A stretch of 64,000 bases of DNA, taken from JAGPUQ01 sp947084925. Lineage in GTDB: Bacteria > Pseudomonadota > Gammaproteobacteria > Pseudomonadales > Porticoccaceae. The translations under genes were made by a program, and so were the position numbers. The notes beneath the pieces were generated by a model that did not search any database, was not told where the DNA came from, and worked only from the letters and a program-made list of their open reading frames with translations. Shown piece after piece: positions 44,375-54,267 of the stretch (position 1 is its first letter; every line of letters begins with the position of its first letter). Location of the stretch: NCBI GenBank assembly GCA_947084925.1, contig CAMTUJ010000024.1, forward strand, positions 1 to 64,000, given 5' to 3'.

Positions 44375-45568
44375 ATGGCAGCGCACGACGATCCCCTCGC
44401 TGGCGCCGCGCTCGACACCCTCGCGGTGCGCGCCGGCCAGGTGCGCAGTGCCGAGGGAGAGCACAGCGAAGCGCTGTTCCTGACTTCGAGTTACGTGTTT
44501 GCGAGCGCTGCCGAAGCCGCGGCCCGCTTCACCGGCGAGCTGCCCGGCAACGTGTATTCACGCTATACCAATCCGACGGTACGCACCTTCGAGGAACGCA
44601 TCGCGGCGCTCGAAGGTGCCGAGCAGGCTGTCGCCACCGCGTCCGGCATGGCCGCGATCCTCAGTACCTGCATGGCGCTGCTCAAGGCCGGCGACCATCT
44701 GGTGTGCTCGCGCAGCGTGTTCGGCACCACCACGGTGCTGCTCAATAAATTCATGGCCAAGTTCGGTGTCGAGACGACCTATGTCGATCTGACGGATCTC
44801 GCCGCCTGGCGCGCCGCGATCCGGCCCGAGACCCGGATGCTGTTTCTGGAGACGCCCTCCAATCCGCTGTCCGACGTGGCGGATCTGGGCGCGCTCGCCG
44901 AACTCGCGCGCGCGCGGGGTGTGCTGCTGGCGGTGGATAACTGCTTCTGCACCCCGGCGCTGCAGCGCCCGCTGGAGTGGGGCGCGGACATCGTCATTCA
45001 CTCCGCCACCAAATACCTGGACGGCCAGGGCCGTTGTCTGGGCGGCGTGGTGCTGGGGCGCGCGGAACTGATGGCCGAAGTGCTCGGCTTCCTGCGCTCG
45101 GCGGGGCCCACGCTGAGTCCCTTCAATGCCTGGGTCTTCACCAAGGGTCTCGAAACCCTGCGCCTGCGCATGGAAGCCCATTCCGCCAGTGCGCTCGCGC
45201 TGGCTCAGTGGTTGCGCGAACAGCCCGCGGTGGAACGGGTGTTTTACGCCGGCCTGCCGGATCACCCGGGGCATGCGCTTGCCCAACGTCAGCAGCGCGC
45301 GTTCGGCGGCGTGCTGGCGTTTCGCGTGCGCGGAGGGCGCGAGGCCGCCTGGCGCGTCATCGACGCCACCCGCATCCTGTCGCTGACCGCGAATCTGGGC
45401 GACGCCAAATCCACCATCGTGCATCCGGCGACCACGACCCACGGCCGGCTGACCGCGGAGGAAAGGGCCCGCGCGGGCATCACCGAAAACCTCATCCGCG
45501 TGGCGGTCGGACTCGAGGACATCGGTGATATCAAGGCCGATCTGGCGCGGGGGCTCGACGCGCCTTGA
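44375..45568 (+). CDS. metZ: MetZ, O-succinylhomoserine sulfhydrylase
   Basis: A 397-residue PLP enzyme of the Cys/Met metabolism family. The PLP lysine is K213 in HSATKYLDGQGRCLGG. YSRYTNPTVRTFEERIAALEGAEQAVATASG and SLGDAKSTIVHPATTTHGRL (here NLGDAKS) are characteristic. The purF-metZ linkage is as in Pseudomonas, which favours O-succinylhomoserine as substrate and direct sulfhydrylation to homocysteine. The ATG abuts the purF stop. Confidence 0.94.
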   Translation: MAAHDDPLAGAALDTLAVRAGQVRSAEGEHSEALFLTSSYVFASAAEAAARFTGELPGNVYSRYTNPTVRTFEERIAALEGAEQAVATASGMAAILSTCMALLKAGDHLVCSRSVFGTTTVLLNKFMAKFGVETTYVDLTDLAAWRAAIRPETRMLFLETPSNPLSDVADLGALAELARARGVLLAVDNCFCTPALQRPLEWGADIVIHSATKYLDGQGRCLGGVVLGRAELMAEVLGFLRSAGPTLSPFNAWVFTKGLETLRLRMEAHSASALALAQWLREQPAVERVFYAGLPDHPGHALAQRQQRAFGGVLAFRVRGGREAAWRVIDATRILSLTANLGDAKSTIVHPATTTHGRLTAEERARAGITENLIRVAVGLEDIGDIKADLARGLDAP

Positions 45569-46485
45569 GTGCGCCGCAACAGCCGGTGGAAGCGGCCATT
45601 GCCGCGCTAACCAGCATCGTACTGGGCAAGGAGCGCCAGATCCGGCTCGCTCTGGCCTGTCTGCTGGCGCGGGGTCACCTCCTGATCGAAGACGTGCCGG
45701 GCACCGGCAAGACCACGCTGGCGCAGGCCCTGGCGCGCGTGCTGGGTCTGAGTTACGGCCGCATCCAGTTCACCAGCGATCTGCTGCCTGCCGACATCAT
45801 CGGTATCTCGGTCTATCAGCGCGAGCAGGGGAGTTTCGAATTCCACCCCGGCCCGGTGTTCAATCAGTTGATCCTGGCGGACGAGATCAATCGCAGCACT
45901 CCCAAGACCCAGAGCGCCCTGCTGGAAGCCATGGCCGAGGGGCAGGTGAGCGTGGAAGGCGAGACCCGCGCGCTGCCACAGCCGTTCTTCGTGATCGCGA
46001 CCCAGAATCCCGGCACCCAGTACGGCACCTTTCCGCTGCCGGAATCGCAACTGGACCGTTTTCTGATGCGCCTGCATCTGGGTTATCCGGACGCCGAATC
46101 CGAACGCGAATTGCTGGCCGGGACCAATCCGCGCCTGCGCCTGCCGGGTCTGCCCCGGGTGCTGGATGACGCGCGGCTTGCCGCGCTGCAAGAGCGGGTC
46201 GACAAGATACAGGCGGCGCCCGCGCTGATCGGCTATGTGCAGCGGCTGGTGCATCACACGCGCCAGTTGCCGGACTGCGAACACGGCGTTTCGCCGCGCG
46301 GCGGGCTGGCGCTGTTGCAGGGCGCGCGCGCCTGGGCCTTCATGGCGGGCCGCTCCCATGTGATTCCCGAGGATGTGCAGGCGGTGTTCGGCCCGGTGAT
46401 CGCCCATCGTCTGCACAGCGCGGCGGGTGGTGAACCCGCGATCGCGGCGGCGCAGCGGGTGTTGAATGCAGTGGATATCCTGTAG
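45565..46485 (+). CDS. MoxR-family AAA+ ATPase
   Basis: A 306-residue ATPase: Walker A VPGTGKTTLAQALARVLG (about 39-56), Walker B ILADEINRSTPKTQSALLEAM, sensor 1 FFVIATQNPGTQYGTFPLPESQLDRF. It appears to start with TTG, overlapping the metZ stop by 4 nt; no ATG in frame precedes the P-loop. MoxR proteins act as chaperones with VWA or DUF58 partners, and a DUF58 gene follows. Confidence 0.92.
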   Translation: MSAPQQPVEAAIAALTSIVLGKERQIRLALACLLARGHLLIEDVPGTGKTTLAQALARVLGLSYGRIQFTSDLLPADIIGISVYQREQGSFEFHPGPVFNQLILADEINRSTPKTQSALLEAMAEGQVSVEGETRALPQPFFVIATQNPGTQYGTFPLPESQLDRFLMRLHLGYPDAESERELLAGTNPRLRLPGLPRVLDDARLAALQERVDKIQAAPALIGYVQRLVHHTRQLPDCEHGVSPRGGLALLQGARAWAFMAGRSHVIPEDVQAVFGPVIAHRLHSAAGGEPAIAAAQRVLNAVDIL

Positions 46486-46550
46486 TCCGCCGCGGTGTCA
46501 GCGCGCCGCCCGCGCGCACGCCAGGGCTGCAATCCACCGGAGCCGCGCCC

Positions 46551-47519
46551 ATGCCCGGGCTGCGCGCCGCCTTCGCTAGACGCTATCAGCAGTGGCTCGA
46601 CCGGCGCCTGCCGCCGGTGCCGTCCTGCCGTCTCGAAAACCGCCGGCTGTTCATTTTTCCGTCCGGCGCCGGTGCCCTGTACGGCGCGCTGCTGGTGGTG
46701 CTCTGGCTGACCGCCACCAACTTTGAAAACAATCTGGTGTTCGGACTGACGTTTTTACTCGCCGGCCTGTTTGTGATCGCCATTTTTCACACCTACGGCA
46801 ATCTGCACGGACTGGAGATCGTCCCGCTGCGCGCCGGCACCGGCTTTGCGGGGCAGGACGTGGATTTTGTCCTGGAAATTCGCAATGACGGTCGCCGCCC
46901 GCGCGAAAGCATCCGCCTGTCCTACGCCGGCGGCGAGACGCGCGAGATTCATCTCGGCGCCGGCGAGCGCCACCGGGTGCGGCTGCCGGTGCCCGCTGGC
47001 CAGCGCGGCTGGCTCGATCCGGGACGGCTGACGATCGCGAGCGTCTATCCGCTCGGTCTGCTGCGGGTCTGGAGTCATGTTCGCCTGGAGAGCCGGGCGC
47101 TGGTATATCCGCGCCCGGTCGCCACCGGACCCACACCGCACGCGCGGCCGGCGGCGAGCGAGGCGGGCAGCGCGAGCATTCCCGGCCGCGAGGAATTTGC
47201 CACGCTGGAAAGTTATCGTCCCGGTGAACCGAAAAGCCGCATCGCCTGGAAGCAGCATGCCCGCGGGCTCGGGCTCCATACCAAGCATTTCACCGATCCC
47301 GTCGATCAGCGTCGCTGGCTCGACTGGGACGATTTTCCGGGTCTGGATACCGAAGCGCGCCTGTCGCGCCTGTGCGGCGCCGCGCTGGCCGCCGATGCCG
47401 GCCCGGACGCCTACGGGCTGCGGCTGCCCGGACAGATCATTCCACCCGGCAGCGGGCGCCCGCACCGGGACCAGGTACTGCGCGCGCTCGCGCTGTTCGG
47501 TCTGGATGGACCGGGCTGA
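46551..47519 (+). CDS. DUF58 family protein
   Basis: A 322-residue protein with two membrane segments near residues 38-80 (YGALLVVLWLTATNF, FLLAGLFVIAIF) and the DUF58 signature FATLESYRPGEPKSRIAWKQHARGLGLHTKHF in the second half. The MoxR-DUF58-transglutaminase trio is a recurrent bacterial gene set. DUF58 proteins are proposed partners of MoxR; the function is unknown. The stop overlaps the next ATG by one base. Confidence 0.9.
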   Translation: MPGLRAAFARRYQQWLDRRLPPVPSCRLENRRLFIFPSGAGALYGALLVVLWLTATNFENNLVFGLTFLLAGLFVIAIFHTYGNLHGLEIVPLRAGTGFAGQDVDFVLEIRNDGRRPRESIRLSYAGGETREIHLGAGERHRVRLPVPAGQRGWLDPGRLTIASVYPLGLLRVWSHVRLESRALVYPRPVATGPTPHARPAASEAGSASIPGREEFATLESYRPGEPKSRIAWKQHARGLGLHTKHFTDPVDQRRWLDWDDFPGLDTEARLSRLCGAALAADAGPDAYGLRLPGQIIPPGSGRPHRDQVLRALALFGLDGPG

Positions 47520-49513
47520 TGGAGCCGGTCTGGCAGATTCCCCGGCCGGCGCTGTTCTGGCTGCTGTTTACCGAAGTGGCGCTGGCCGGCCTGCATGCCG
47601 ATCACCTGACACTCTGGCTGCTCGGGGCGGGCGCTCTGGTGCTGGGCTGGCGTGTCCAGATCTATCGCGGGGTATGGCATTACCCGGGTCCCTGGGCCAA
47701 GGCTGTCCTGGTGCTGATGTGCGGTGGCGCCATTCTCGCGTCCTACGGGCGCCTGTACGGCCTGGAACCCATGGTGGCGCTGCTGTGGAGCGGTTTCATC
47801 CTCAAGTTGCTGGAAATGCAGCGCCGCCGCGACGCCCTGATCCTGGTCTGCCTCGGCTACTTCGTCGCCGTCATCCAGTGCCTGTTCTCGCAAACGCCGG
47901 GTACCGCGCTCGGGACGCTCGGCGGCGTGTTGCTGGTCACCGTGGTGCTTGCCGCCCTGCATCGCCGCGCGGAGGCGGGTTACTGGCGACCGGTGCGCAG
48001 CGCAGCAGCGCTGCTGGCCGAGGCGGTGCCACTGATGCTGATCCTGTTTCTGGTGATGCCGCGCCTGGGTTCGCTGTGGACCGTGCCCCAACCGCGCCAG
48101 GGCGCGACCGGCGTCAGCGATGTGCTCGCGCCCGGCGATCTGAGCCGGTTGGGGGCTTCCGGAGAAGTGGCGTTCCGGGTCCAGTTTGATGGCGCGCCGC
48201 CGCCCCACAATCAGCTTTACTGGCGCGGTCTGGTGCTGTCGCGCTTCGATGGTCGCAACTGGTCGCGCATCGAACCCGGACTCGATGCGGACGCCGGTGC
48301 GTCCCGGCGGGGCGGCGCGGGGCCGCAGCCCTGGGAGAATGCCGTGCAGCGGCTGGGCGCACCGCGGCATTACCGGATGATTCTCGAACCCTCGGGCGAA
48401 AACTGGCTGTTTGCCCTGGAAACACCGGTCCCGGAAAGTCCGGACGTGACCCTCAATGACGACTTGACGCTGACGCGCGCGACGCCGGTAGTGTCCCGCT
48501 GGAGCCACAGTCTCACCTCGTGGATGGATTACCGCGCCGCGGCCGGGGGTCTCGGGGACGGCCGCCGGGCGCTGGAAACCATGCTCCCCGGTGCGGCCAA
48601 TCCGCGTACCCGCGAGCTTGCCGCCCGCTGGCGGAGCGAGGTTGATTCCGATGCGGCCCTGGTCGAGCGCGTACTGGCGCTCTACAACCGCGACTATGTC
48701 TACAGCCTGGAAGCACCGCTTCTCGGTCGCGACTCGGTCGATGAATTTCTCTGGCGGACCAGGCGCGGTTTCTGCGAGCATTTTGCCGGCAGCTTCGTCT
48801 TCATCATGCGCGCGGCCGGCGTACCGGCGCGGGTCGTGGTCGGCTACCAGGGCGGTGAATACCATCCCGACGCCGGCTATCTGATCGTGCATCAATACGA
48901 TGCCCACGCCTGGGCCGAAGTCTGGCTCGCCGGGCGCGGCTGGGTGCGCGTGGATCCCACCGCCGCCGTGGCGCCGGAGCGGATCGAGTTCAGCGTCGCC
49001 GACCTGCTGGGTGGCGAGCAGGCTTTCCTCGCCGATTCGCCGCTCTCCCTGGTGCGTTTTCGCGGGATTCGCTGGCTCGACCGATTGCGCCTGCAGCTCG
49101 ATTACTACGACTATATGTGGGCGCAATGGGTGCTGGGTTACGAGTACCGGCAGGAACGTCTGCTGACCGGATGGCTGGGCGCCTGGGATCCCTGGCGGCT
49201 GGGTTTTTTCATCCTGGGCGCCGGTGCCCTGGCGTTACTGCCGGTTCTGTTCGGGCAACTGCGCCTGGCACGGCGCCCGCCGCGCCCGCCCCTGGAACGA
49301 CTGTTCGAGCGCTATTGCCGCCAGCTCGCGCGCCGCGGCGTCACGCGCGCACCGGGGGAGTCGCCGCGCGCACTGGCGGAGCGTGTGGCGCGGGAGCGTC
49401 CCGCGCTGGGGGCGGATGCCGCCGCCATCAGCGCCTTGCTGGAGGAGGGCCTGTATGGCGGCGGAGCGCCGGATCTCGCCGAGCTTCGGCGGCGGATTCG
49501 GCGCCTCGGATAA
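47519..49513 (+). CDS. TgpA-like membrane transglutaminase (DUF3488-TGc)
   Basis: A 664-residue protein. The first 190 residues hold five to six membrane segments (DUF3488), followed by a periplasmic region, a transglutaminase core and a final membrane segment near 564-580 (LGFFILGAGALALLPVLFG) with a DUF4129-like tail. The catalytic triad is visible: C419 in RRGFCEHFAG, H463 in DAHAWAEVW and D479 in VRVDPTAAV. This is the layout of Pseudomonas TgpA. The start after the DUF58 stop is preferred over the long upstream frame. Confidence 0.92.
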   Translation: MEPVWQIPRPALFWLLFTEVALAGLHADHLTLWLLGAGALVLGWRVQIYRGVWHYPGPWAKAVLVLMCGGAILASYGRLYGLEPMVALLWSGFILKLLEMQRRRDALILVCLGYFVAVIQCLFSQTPGTALGTLGGVLLVTVVLAALHRRAEAGYWRPVRSAAALLAEAVPLMLILFLVMPRLGSLWTVPQPRQGATGVSDVLAPGDLSRLGASGEVAFRVQFDGAPPPHNQLYWRGLVLSRFDGRNWSRIEPGLDADAGASRRGGAGPQPWENAVQRLGAPRHYRMILEPSGENWLFALETPVPESPDVTLNDDLTLTRATPVVSRWSHSLTSWMDYRAAAGGLGDGRRALETMLPGAANPRTRELAARWRSEVDSDAALVERVLALYNRDYVYSLEAPLLGRDSVDEFLWRTRRGFCEHFAGSFVFIMRAAGVPARVVVGYQGGEYHPDAGYLIVHQYDAHAWAEVWLAGRGWVRVDPTAAVAPERIEFSVADLLGGEQAFLADSPLSLVRFRGIRWLDRLRLQLDYYDYMWAQWVLGYEYRQERLLTGWLGAWDPWRLGFFILGAGALALLPVLFGQLRLARRPPRPPLERLFERYCRQLARRGVTRAPGESPRALAERVARERPALGADAAAISALLEEGLYGGGAPDLAELRRRIRRLG

Positions 49514-49555
49514 TGGCCTGCACGGCGGAGCCATCCGAGCGCGCGAGCGAGTTTC

Positions 49556-49582
49556 CGCCTTCCGCGAGCTTAGCGGAAGGCG
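49556..49582 (+). terminator. Perfect 10-bp hairpin after the transglutaminase gene
   Basis: CGCCTTCCGC (49556-49565) pairs with GCGGAAGGCG (49573-49582) across a 7-nt loop, 43 nt after the stop codon. No U run follows, so it may mark a processed or factor-dependent 3' end. The rest of the 259-nt gap to the RND adaptor gene shows no supported gene. Confidence 0.55.
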
Positions 49583-49772
49583 CCGCAAGCCCGTTCCCGG
49601 CGGATCGGTCGCCGTGCCCGGCAGGGTGTCCCAACGCCCGGCATTTTGCTCCACAATAGCGGCCACCCCGGCGCCCAGGCGTTGCGGTGCGTGCGACTCC
49701 CGCATCCCAGACGGCAAATGCCGGCTGACGTTGTCTGGTGCGCCTGGGGAAAACCATAATCAACGGGGTTTT

Positions 49773-50834
49773 ATGATGGATTTTTGGGTTGATGTCCGCG
49801 CCTCGAGGGGAGCCGCGGGTGGGGTGATGGCGGCCGCGCTGCTGGTGCTGTGTGGCGTGGTTGCCGGGCTGCCGGCCTTCGGCGCCGCCGAGCAGTACAC
49901 CGTCAAGGCGCAGCCGGTTGCGGACATGAAATCGCTGTTCGCGGTGGTGGAGGCGGTGGACATCACGCCCGCGCGTGCGCGGATCAGCGGCACCATCGCG
50001 GAATTGCTGGTCGACGAGGGACAGATCGTGACAGCCGGGCAGGTGCTGGCGCGGGTGCGCGATCCCAAACAAGGTATTCAGGTAGATTCCGCGCGCTCCA
50101 GATTGCAATCCCTCGACGCCCAACTCGAGCTCGCCACGACCACGCTCAACCGCATTGCCACGCTGTACCAGAGCGGCAAGATCAGTAAAGCCGCCTACGA
50201 TGAAGCGCGCACGCAGGTGGATGTCATCACGGCGAACATTGCGGCCGCCCGGTCCGACCAGGCGGTGATCCGCCAGGCGCAAACCGAAGGCCAGGTGCTG
50301 GCGCCGGCCAATGGCCGTGTGCTCAAGGTCAATGTCACCAACGGTGGTGTGATATTGCCCGGCGAAGTCATCGCCACCATCGCGGCGGAGAGCTATGTGC
50401 TGCGCCTGATGCTGCCCGAGCGCCACGCGCGTTTTATCAAGCTGGGCGACAAGGTGCTGGTGGGCGACCGGGGCATGCTCGACCCGGATTACACCCTCCG
50501 GGAGGGTAGCCGCCGCGACGGCGAAGTCGTGCAGATCTATCCCGAGTTGGCCAATGGCCGCGTCATCGCGGATGTCGAAGTCAGTGGCCTGGGCGACTTC
50601 TTCGTCGGCGAACGCATTCGGGTATGGGTGGCGACCGATGAGCGGAGCGCGCTGGTGGTGCCCCGGGAATACCTCTATCGTCGCCACGGCCTGAGTTTTG
50701 TACGCCTGGCCAGCGGCGCCGAAGTTGTCGTACAGCCCGGCATGGTGGTGGCGACCGGAGTGGAGGTACTGTCCGGAGTCCGGGACGGCGATGTACTGGC
50801 AGCGCCGGCTGATACCGCCGTCATGGAGCGCTGA
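49773..50834 (+). CDS. RND efflux periplasmic adaptor
   Basis: A 353-residue membrane-fusion protein with an export signal (AAALLVLCGVVAGLPAFGAA). The barrel-sandwich halves are ARISGTIAELLVDEGQIVTAGQVLARV and QVLAPANGRVLKVNVTNGGVILPGEVI, separated by a helical hairpin (LDAQLELATTTLNRIATLYQ). The beta-barrel and membrane-proximal domains follow. It is 2 nt from the RND pump gene and clearly its partner. The start MMDFWV is near a weak GGGG site. No outer-membrane factor gene is present, so an unlinked TolC-like channel is presumably used. Confidence 0.9.
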   Translation: MMDFWVDVRASRGAAGGVMAAALLVLCGVVAGLPAFGAAEQYTVKAQPVADMKSLFAVVEAVDITPARARISGTIAELLVDEGQIVTAGQVLARVRDPKQGIQVDSARSRLQSLDAQLELATTTLNRIATLYQSGKISKAAYDEARTQVDVITANIAAARSDQAVIRQAQTEGQVLAPANGRVLKVNVTNGGVILPGEVIATIAAESYVLRLMLPERHARFIKLGDKVLVGDRGMLDPDYTLREGSRRDGEVVQIYPELANGRVIADVEVSGLGDFFVGERIRVWVATDERSALVVPREYLYRRHGLSFVRLASGAEVVVQPGMVVATGVEVLSGVRDGDVLAAPADTAVMER

Positions 50835-50836
50835 AC

Positions 50837-53800
50837 ATGGCCGGGTCCAGCTTCACGGGGCGGATCACCCGGGCCTTTGCCCATTCCACCCTGACCCCCT
50901 TGATCATCGTGGTCTCCCTCGTGCTGGGTGCGATGGCGCTCACCAGCATGCCCCAGGAGGAAGACCCGCAAATCACCGTCCCCTTCGTGGATGTTTTCAT
51001 CAATACCTCGGGCCTGAAGGCCGAGGATGTCGTCGATGTGGTGACCAAGCCTTTCGAAGACATTCTCAAGGGCATCGACAACGTCGAACACACCTATTCG
51101 ACCACCCGCGACGATGGCGTGGTTTTCACCATCCGCTTCGACGCGCGCTTCGATAACGATATCGCGGTGGCGCGCGTGAACGATGCCATCGATGCCAATC
51201 GCTATCGCATGCCGCCGAATATCCGGGAGCCGCTGGTGATCGGCCGCAGCATCGACGATGTCGCCGTGGTTGTACTCACGCTGGCGCCGAAGCCCGGCAA
51301 CGAAGGACGCTGGCAATGGGGCGCGCTCCATGATCTCGCCGAAGAACTTCAGCACGAACTGGTCAAGGGCGACGACGTCGGTCTGACCTATATCGTGGGC
51401 GGCAAACCCCAGGAAGTGCGCATTGAGCCCGATCCGGAACTGCTCTCGCTCTACGGCGTGACGCTGGATCAGCTGGTCGCCAAAATCCGCAACGCCAACC
51501 GTACCTTTGTCGCCGGCGCCCTCGGTGGCAACGATCATGCGACTCCGGTGATCATCGGGCGCAGCCTGCAAAACAACGCCGATATAGGGTTGCTGGTCGT
51601 CACCACCCGGGACGGCAGGCCAGTGTATGTGCGCGACGTGGCCCACGTGGCGGTCGGCGAGGGCATCGCCACTCAGCGCGCCTGGAGCCTGACGCCCAGC
51701 GTGAGTGCGGATGGGGTCCGTTCCTTCGAGCCGTTGCCTGCGGTAACGCTGGCGATCGGCAAGCGCAAGGGCGCGAACGGTGTGAAGATCAGCGAAGACG
51801 TTCTGAAACGTCTTGAGCGGGTGCGTGGCCACCTGATTCCCGCAGGCGTCGATGTCCTGGTCAGCCGCGATTACGGCGAAACCGCGCGCCACAAGTCCAA
51901 TGAAATGATGCTCCATCTGGTGCTGGCGACCGCCGTCATCGTGCTCATCATGGTGGGCTTTCTGGGCTGGCGCGAGGGCGTGGTGGTTCTGATCGTCATC
52001 CCGGCCACCATCTTGCTGACATTTTTCGTGTGCTGGTCGTTCGGCATCACCCTCAATCGCCTGACCATGTACGGCATTATTTTTTCCGTCGCGATTCTCG
52101 CCGACGATGCCATTGTGATAACCGAAAACATATCCCGACACTGGTGCATGCTGAACGGTCGCACCTGGACGGAGGCGACAGTGGATGCGGTGGCGGAAGT
52201 CGGCAACCCCACCATCATCGCGACCCTCACGGTCGTCATGGCGATGTTGCCGCTGCTGTTCGTGGAAGGATTTGTCGGACCTTTTCTCCAACCCATCCCC
52301 GTCGCGGCGATTGCCGCCATGCTGTTTTCACTGCTGCTGGCGGTGACGGTGGCGCCCTGGGCAATGCTCAAGCTGACCCACCGCAGCGACGACATGGGAT
52401 TGCTGACGGCGGCCGAAGCCGCCCGCGCGAACGCGGGCTCATCCCATGCTGAAGCGGAGGCCTCTGGCGGCATTTTCGGGCAACTGTTCCGGCGTTTCGC
52501 CGGTGGCCTGTTGCGAACGCCGCACCGCGCTCGCCTGACCTTGCTGGGCGTGGTGTTTCTGACATTTCTCACCTTTCTGATGCCCTATTTCAAACTCGTG
52601 CTGTTCAAAATCATGCCGTTTGACGACAAACAGGATCTCCAGATCCAGGTCGATTTGCCCGAAGGCTCGACGCTCGAAGCCACCGAACGGGTGTTGATGC
52701 AGCTGGCCGGACTGGTTGGCGATATCCCTGAAATTCAGAATATGCAGATTTACGCGGGCGGCACGGGGCCTTTCGATTTTTATGGCCTGGTGCGCCAGGA
52801 TTACATGCGGAGCCTGCCCGAACAGGGTGAACTGCGCCTGCGTCTGCTTTCGACCTGGGATCGCGACCGTGAAAGCCATGATCTTTCCATCGAGATTCGC
52901 GAGCGCCTGAAAAATCTGAAGTTGCCGAAAAACGGCACCGTGAAAATTGTTGAATCCCCGCCGGGGCCGCCGGCGCCCTACATTGTGATCGCGGAAATTT
53001 ACGGGCCGGATGCCGAGACTCGCCGGGCGACGGCGCGCCAGGTCCGCAAGCTCATCGATCAGGTGCCGGAACTCGCGCAAAGCGACGATTCGTTCGGTAA
53101 TCCGACGCAACGATTGCGGATAGCGATCGACCAGGACAGCCTGGAATTCCACCAGGTCGATGAAGGTGTTGTGTACCGCACCCTCGATGCCCTGTTGAAC
53201 GGTGCCGCACTGGGTATATCGCAGCGTGGCGATGGGCAGAATCCGCTTCCTATCGTGTTGCAGGAACCCCGCGAAACGCTGGTCCTGGGGGAGCGATTGC
53301 TGTCCACACCCATTCCGACCCTGACCGGTGAGCTGCGTGAACTGGGCGATGTCGTACACATCGAGCGCGAGCCGGCGTCCTATCCCATCTTCCGGCGCGA
53401 TGGCCGCTTCGCCGACATGGTGACGGCGGGCATTCGCGGTCTGCCCTACGACGCGCCCATGTACGCGTTGCACACTGTGGAACAGTTGATCAAAAAGGCC
53501 GACTGGCCCGGGGGTGAAACCCTTCCGGTAAGGTATTTCGGGCAACCCGAGGACGAGAGCAAGCCGTCGCTGTTGTGGATGGGGGAGTGGGATGTGACCC
53601 GCGAAACCTTTGCCCAGCTGGGCGCGGCGTTCGGCTACGCGTTGTTGGGGATTTACATTCTGGTGGTCGGTCAGTTCCGCAGTTTCAAAACGCCGCTGGT
53701 GGTGTTGCTGCCGGTACCCCTCAGCTTCTCGGGCATCATTGTCGGCCACTGGATCATGGGCTCGACATATTCGATGCCCTCGACCATCGGTCTGATCGCG

Positions 53801-54103
53801 TTGTCGGGGATCGTGGTGCGCAACTCTATCCTGCTGATCGAATTCATTCAGGTGAATGTCCGCAGCGGTGTGCCCATGCGGCGCGCGGCACTGGAAGCCA
53901 GCGCCATTCGCGCCAAGCCCATTATTTTGACGGCCTTGGCGGGTATCGCCGGCGGGATTTTCATCCTGCCCGACGCCATGTTGCACGGCATGGGTGTCGC
54001 GCTGATCTTCGGGCTGATTTCGTCCACCGTGCTGACGCTGATCGTGATTCCCGCGGTTTACGTCTGGTTGCGTGACGACGGCATCGCCATGGCGGAGACT
54101 TGA
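50837..54103 (+). CDS. RND efflux pump inner-membrane transporter (AcrB-like)
   Basis: A 1088-residue pump of the hydrophobe/amphiphile RND superfamily. The first segment is LTPLIIVVSLVLGAMALTSMPQEEDPQI. The TM4 proton-relay pair is present in SVAILADDAIVITENI. The TM10 segment reads SGIVVRNSILLIEFI, where AcrB has K940 the aligned residue here is R. PEGSTLEATERVLMQL and SPPGPPAPYIVIAEI belong to the second porter half. Substrate is not predictable; the metal-site methionines of CusA are absent. Confidence 0.92.
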   Translation: MAGSSFTGRITRAFAHSTLTPLIIVVSLVLGAMALTSMPQEEDPQITVPFVDVFINTSGLKAEDVVDVVTKPFEDILKGIDNVEHTYSTTRDDGVVFTIRFDARFDNDIAVARVNDAIDANRYRMPPNIREPLVIGRSIDDVAVVVLTLAPKPGNEGRWQWGALHDLAEELQHELVKGDDVGLTYIVGGKPQEVRIEPDPELLSLYGVTLDQLVAKIRNANRTFVAGALGGNDHATPVIIGRSLQNNADIGLLVVTTRDGRPVYVRDVAHVAVGEGIATQRAWSLTPSVSADGVRSFEPLPAVTLAIGKRKGANGVKISEDVLKRLERVRGHLIPAGVDVLVSRDYGETARHKSNEMMLHLVLATAVIVLIMVGFLGWREGVVVLIVIPATILLTFFVCWSFGITLNRLTMYGIIFSVAILADDAIVITENISRHWCMLNGRTWTEATVDAVAEVGNPTIIATLTVVMAMLPLLFVEGFVGPFLQPIPVAAIAAMLFSLLLAVTVAPWAMLKLTHRSDDMGLLTAAEAARANAGSSHAEAEASGGIFGQLFRRFAGGLLRTPHRARLTLLGVVFLTFLTFLMPYFKLVLFKIMPFDDKQDLQIQVDLPEGSTLEATERVLMQLAGLVGDIPEIQNMQIYAGGTGPFDFYGLVRQDYMRSLPEQGELRLRLLSTWDRDRESHDLSIEIRERLKNLKLPKNGTVKIVESPPGPPAPYIVIAEIYGPDAETRRATARQVRKLIDQVPELAQSDDSFGNPTQRLRIAIDQDSLEFHQVDEGVVYRTLDALLNGAALGISQRGDGQNPLPIVLQEPRETLVLGERLLSTPIPTLTGELRELGDVVHIEREPASYPIFRRDGRFADMVTAGIRGLPYDAPMYALHTVEQLIKKADWPGGETLPVRYFGQPEDESKPSLLWMGEWDVTRETFAQLGAAFGYALLGIYILVVGQFRSFKTPLVVLLPVPLSFSGIIVGHWIMGSTYSMPSTIGLIALSGIVVRNSILLIEFIQVNVRSGVPMRRAALEASAIRAKPIILTALAGIAGGIFILPDAMLHGMGVALIFGLISSTVLTLIVIPAVYVWLRDDGIAMAET

Positions 54104-54267
54104 AGGCGGCCAGCAAAACCATTTCGCTTTGATGCATCCGGTGACGGTGTCGGGATAGAACTGAACACGCGCGCGACGGCTCCGCCAGCGTCGGAACCGG
54201 TGTTCGCGTGCGGAAGCTGGTCCCGGAATCGCCCGCGATTTTTACCGCCACATTTTGGGGTTTGTCT

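Noticed and set aside
54104..54267. A manganese (yybP-ykoY) riboswitch before the TerC-family gene
   Set aside because: The conserved loop sequences of that riboswitch are not seen; only a GC-rich leader is present.
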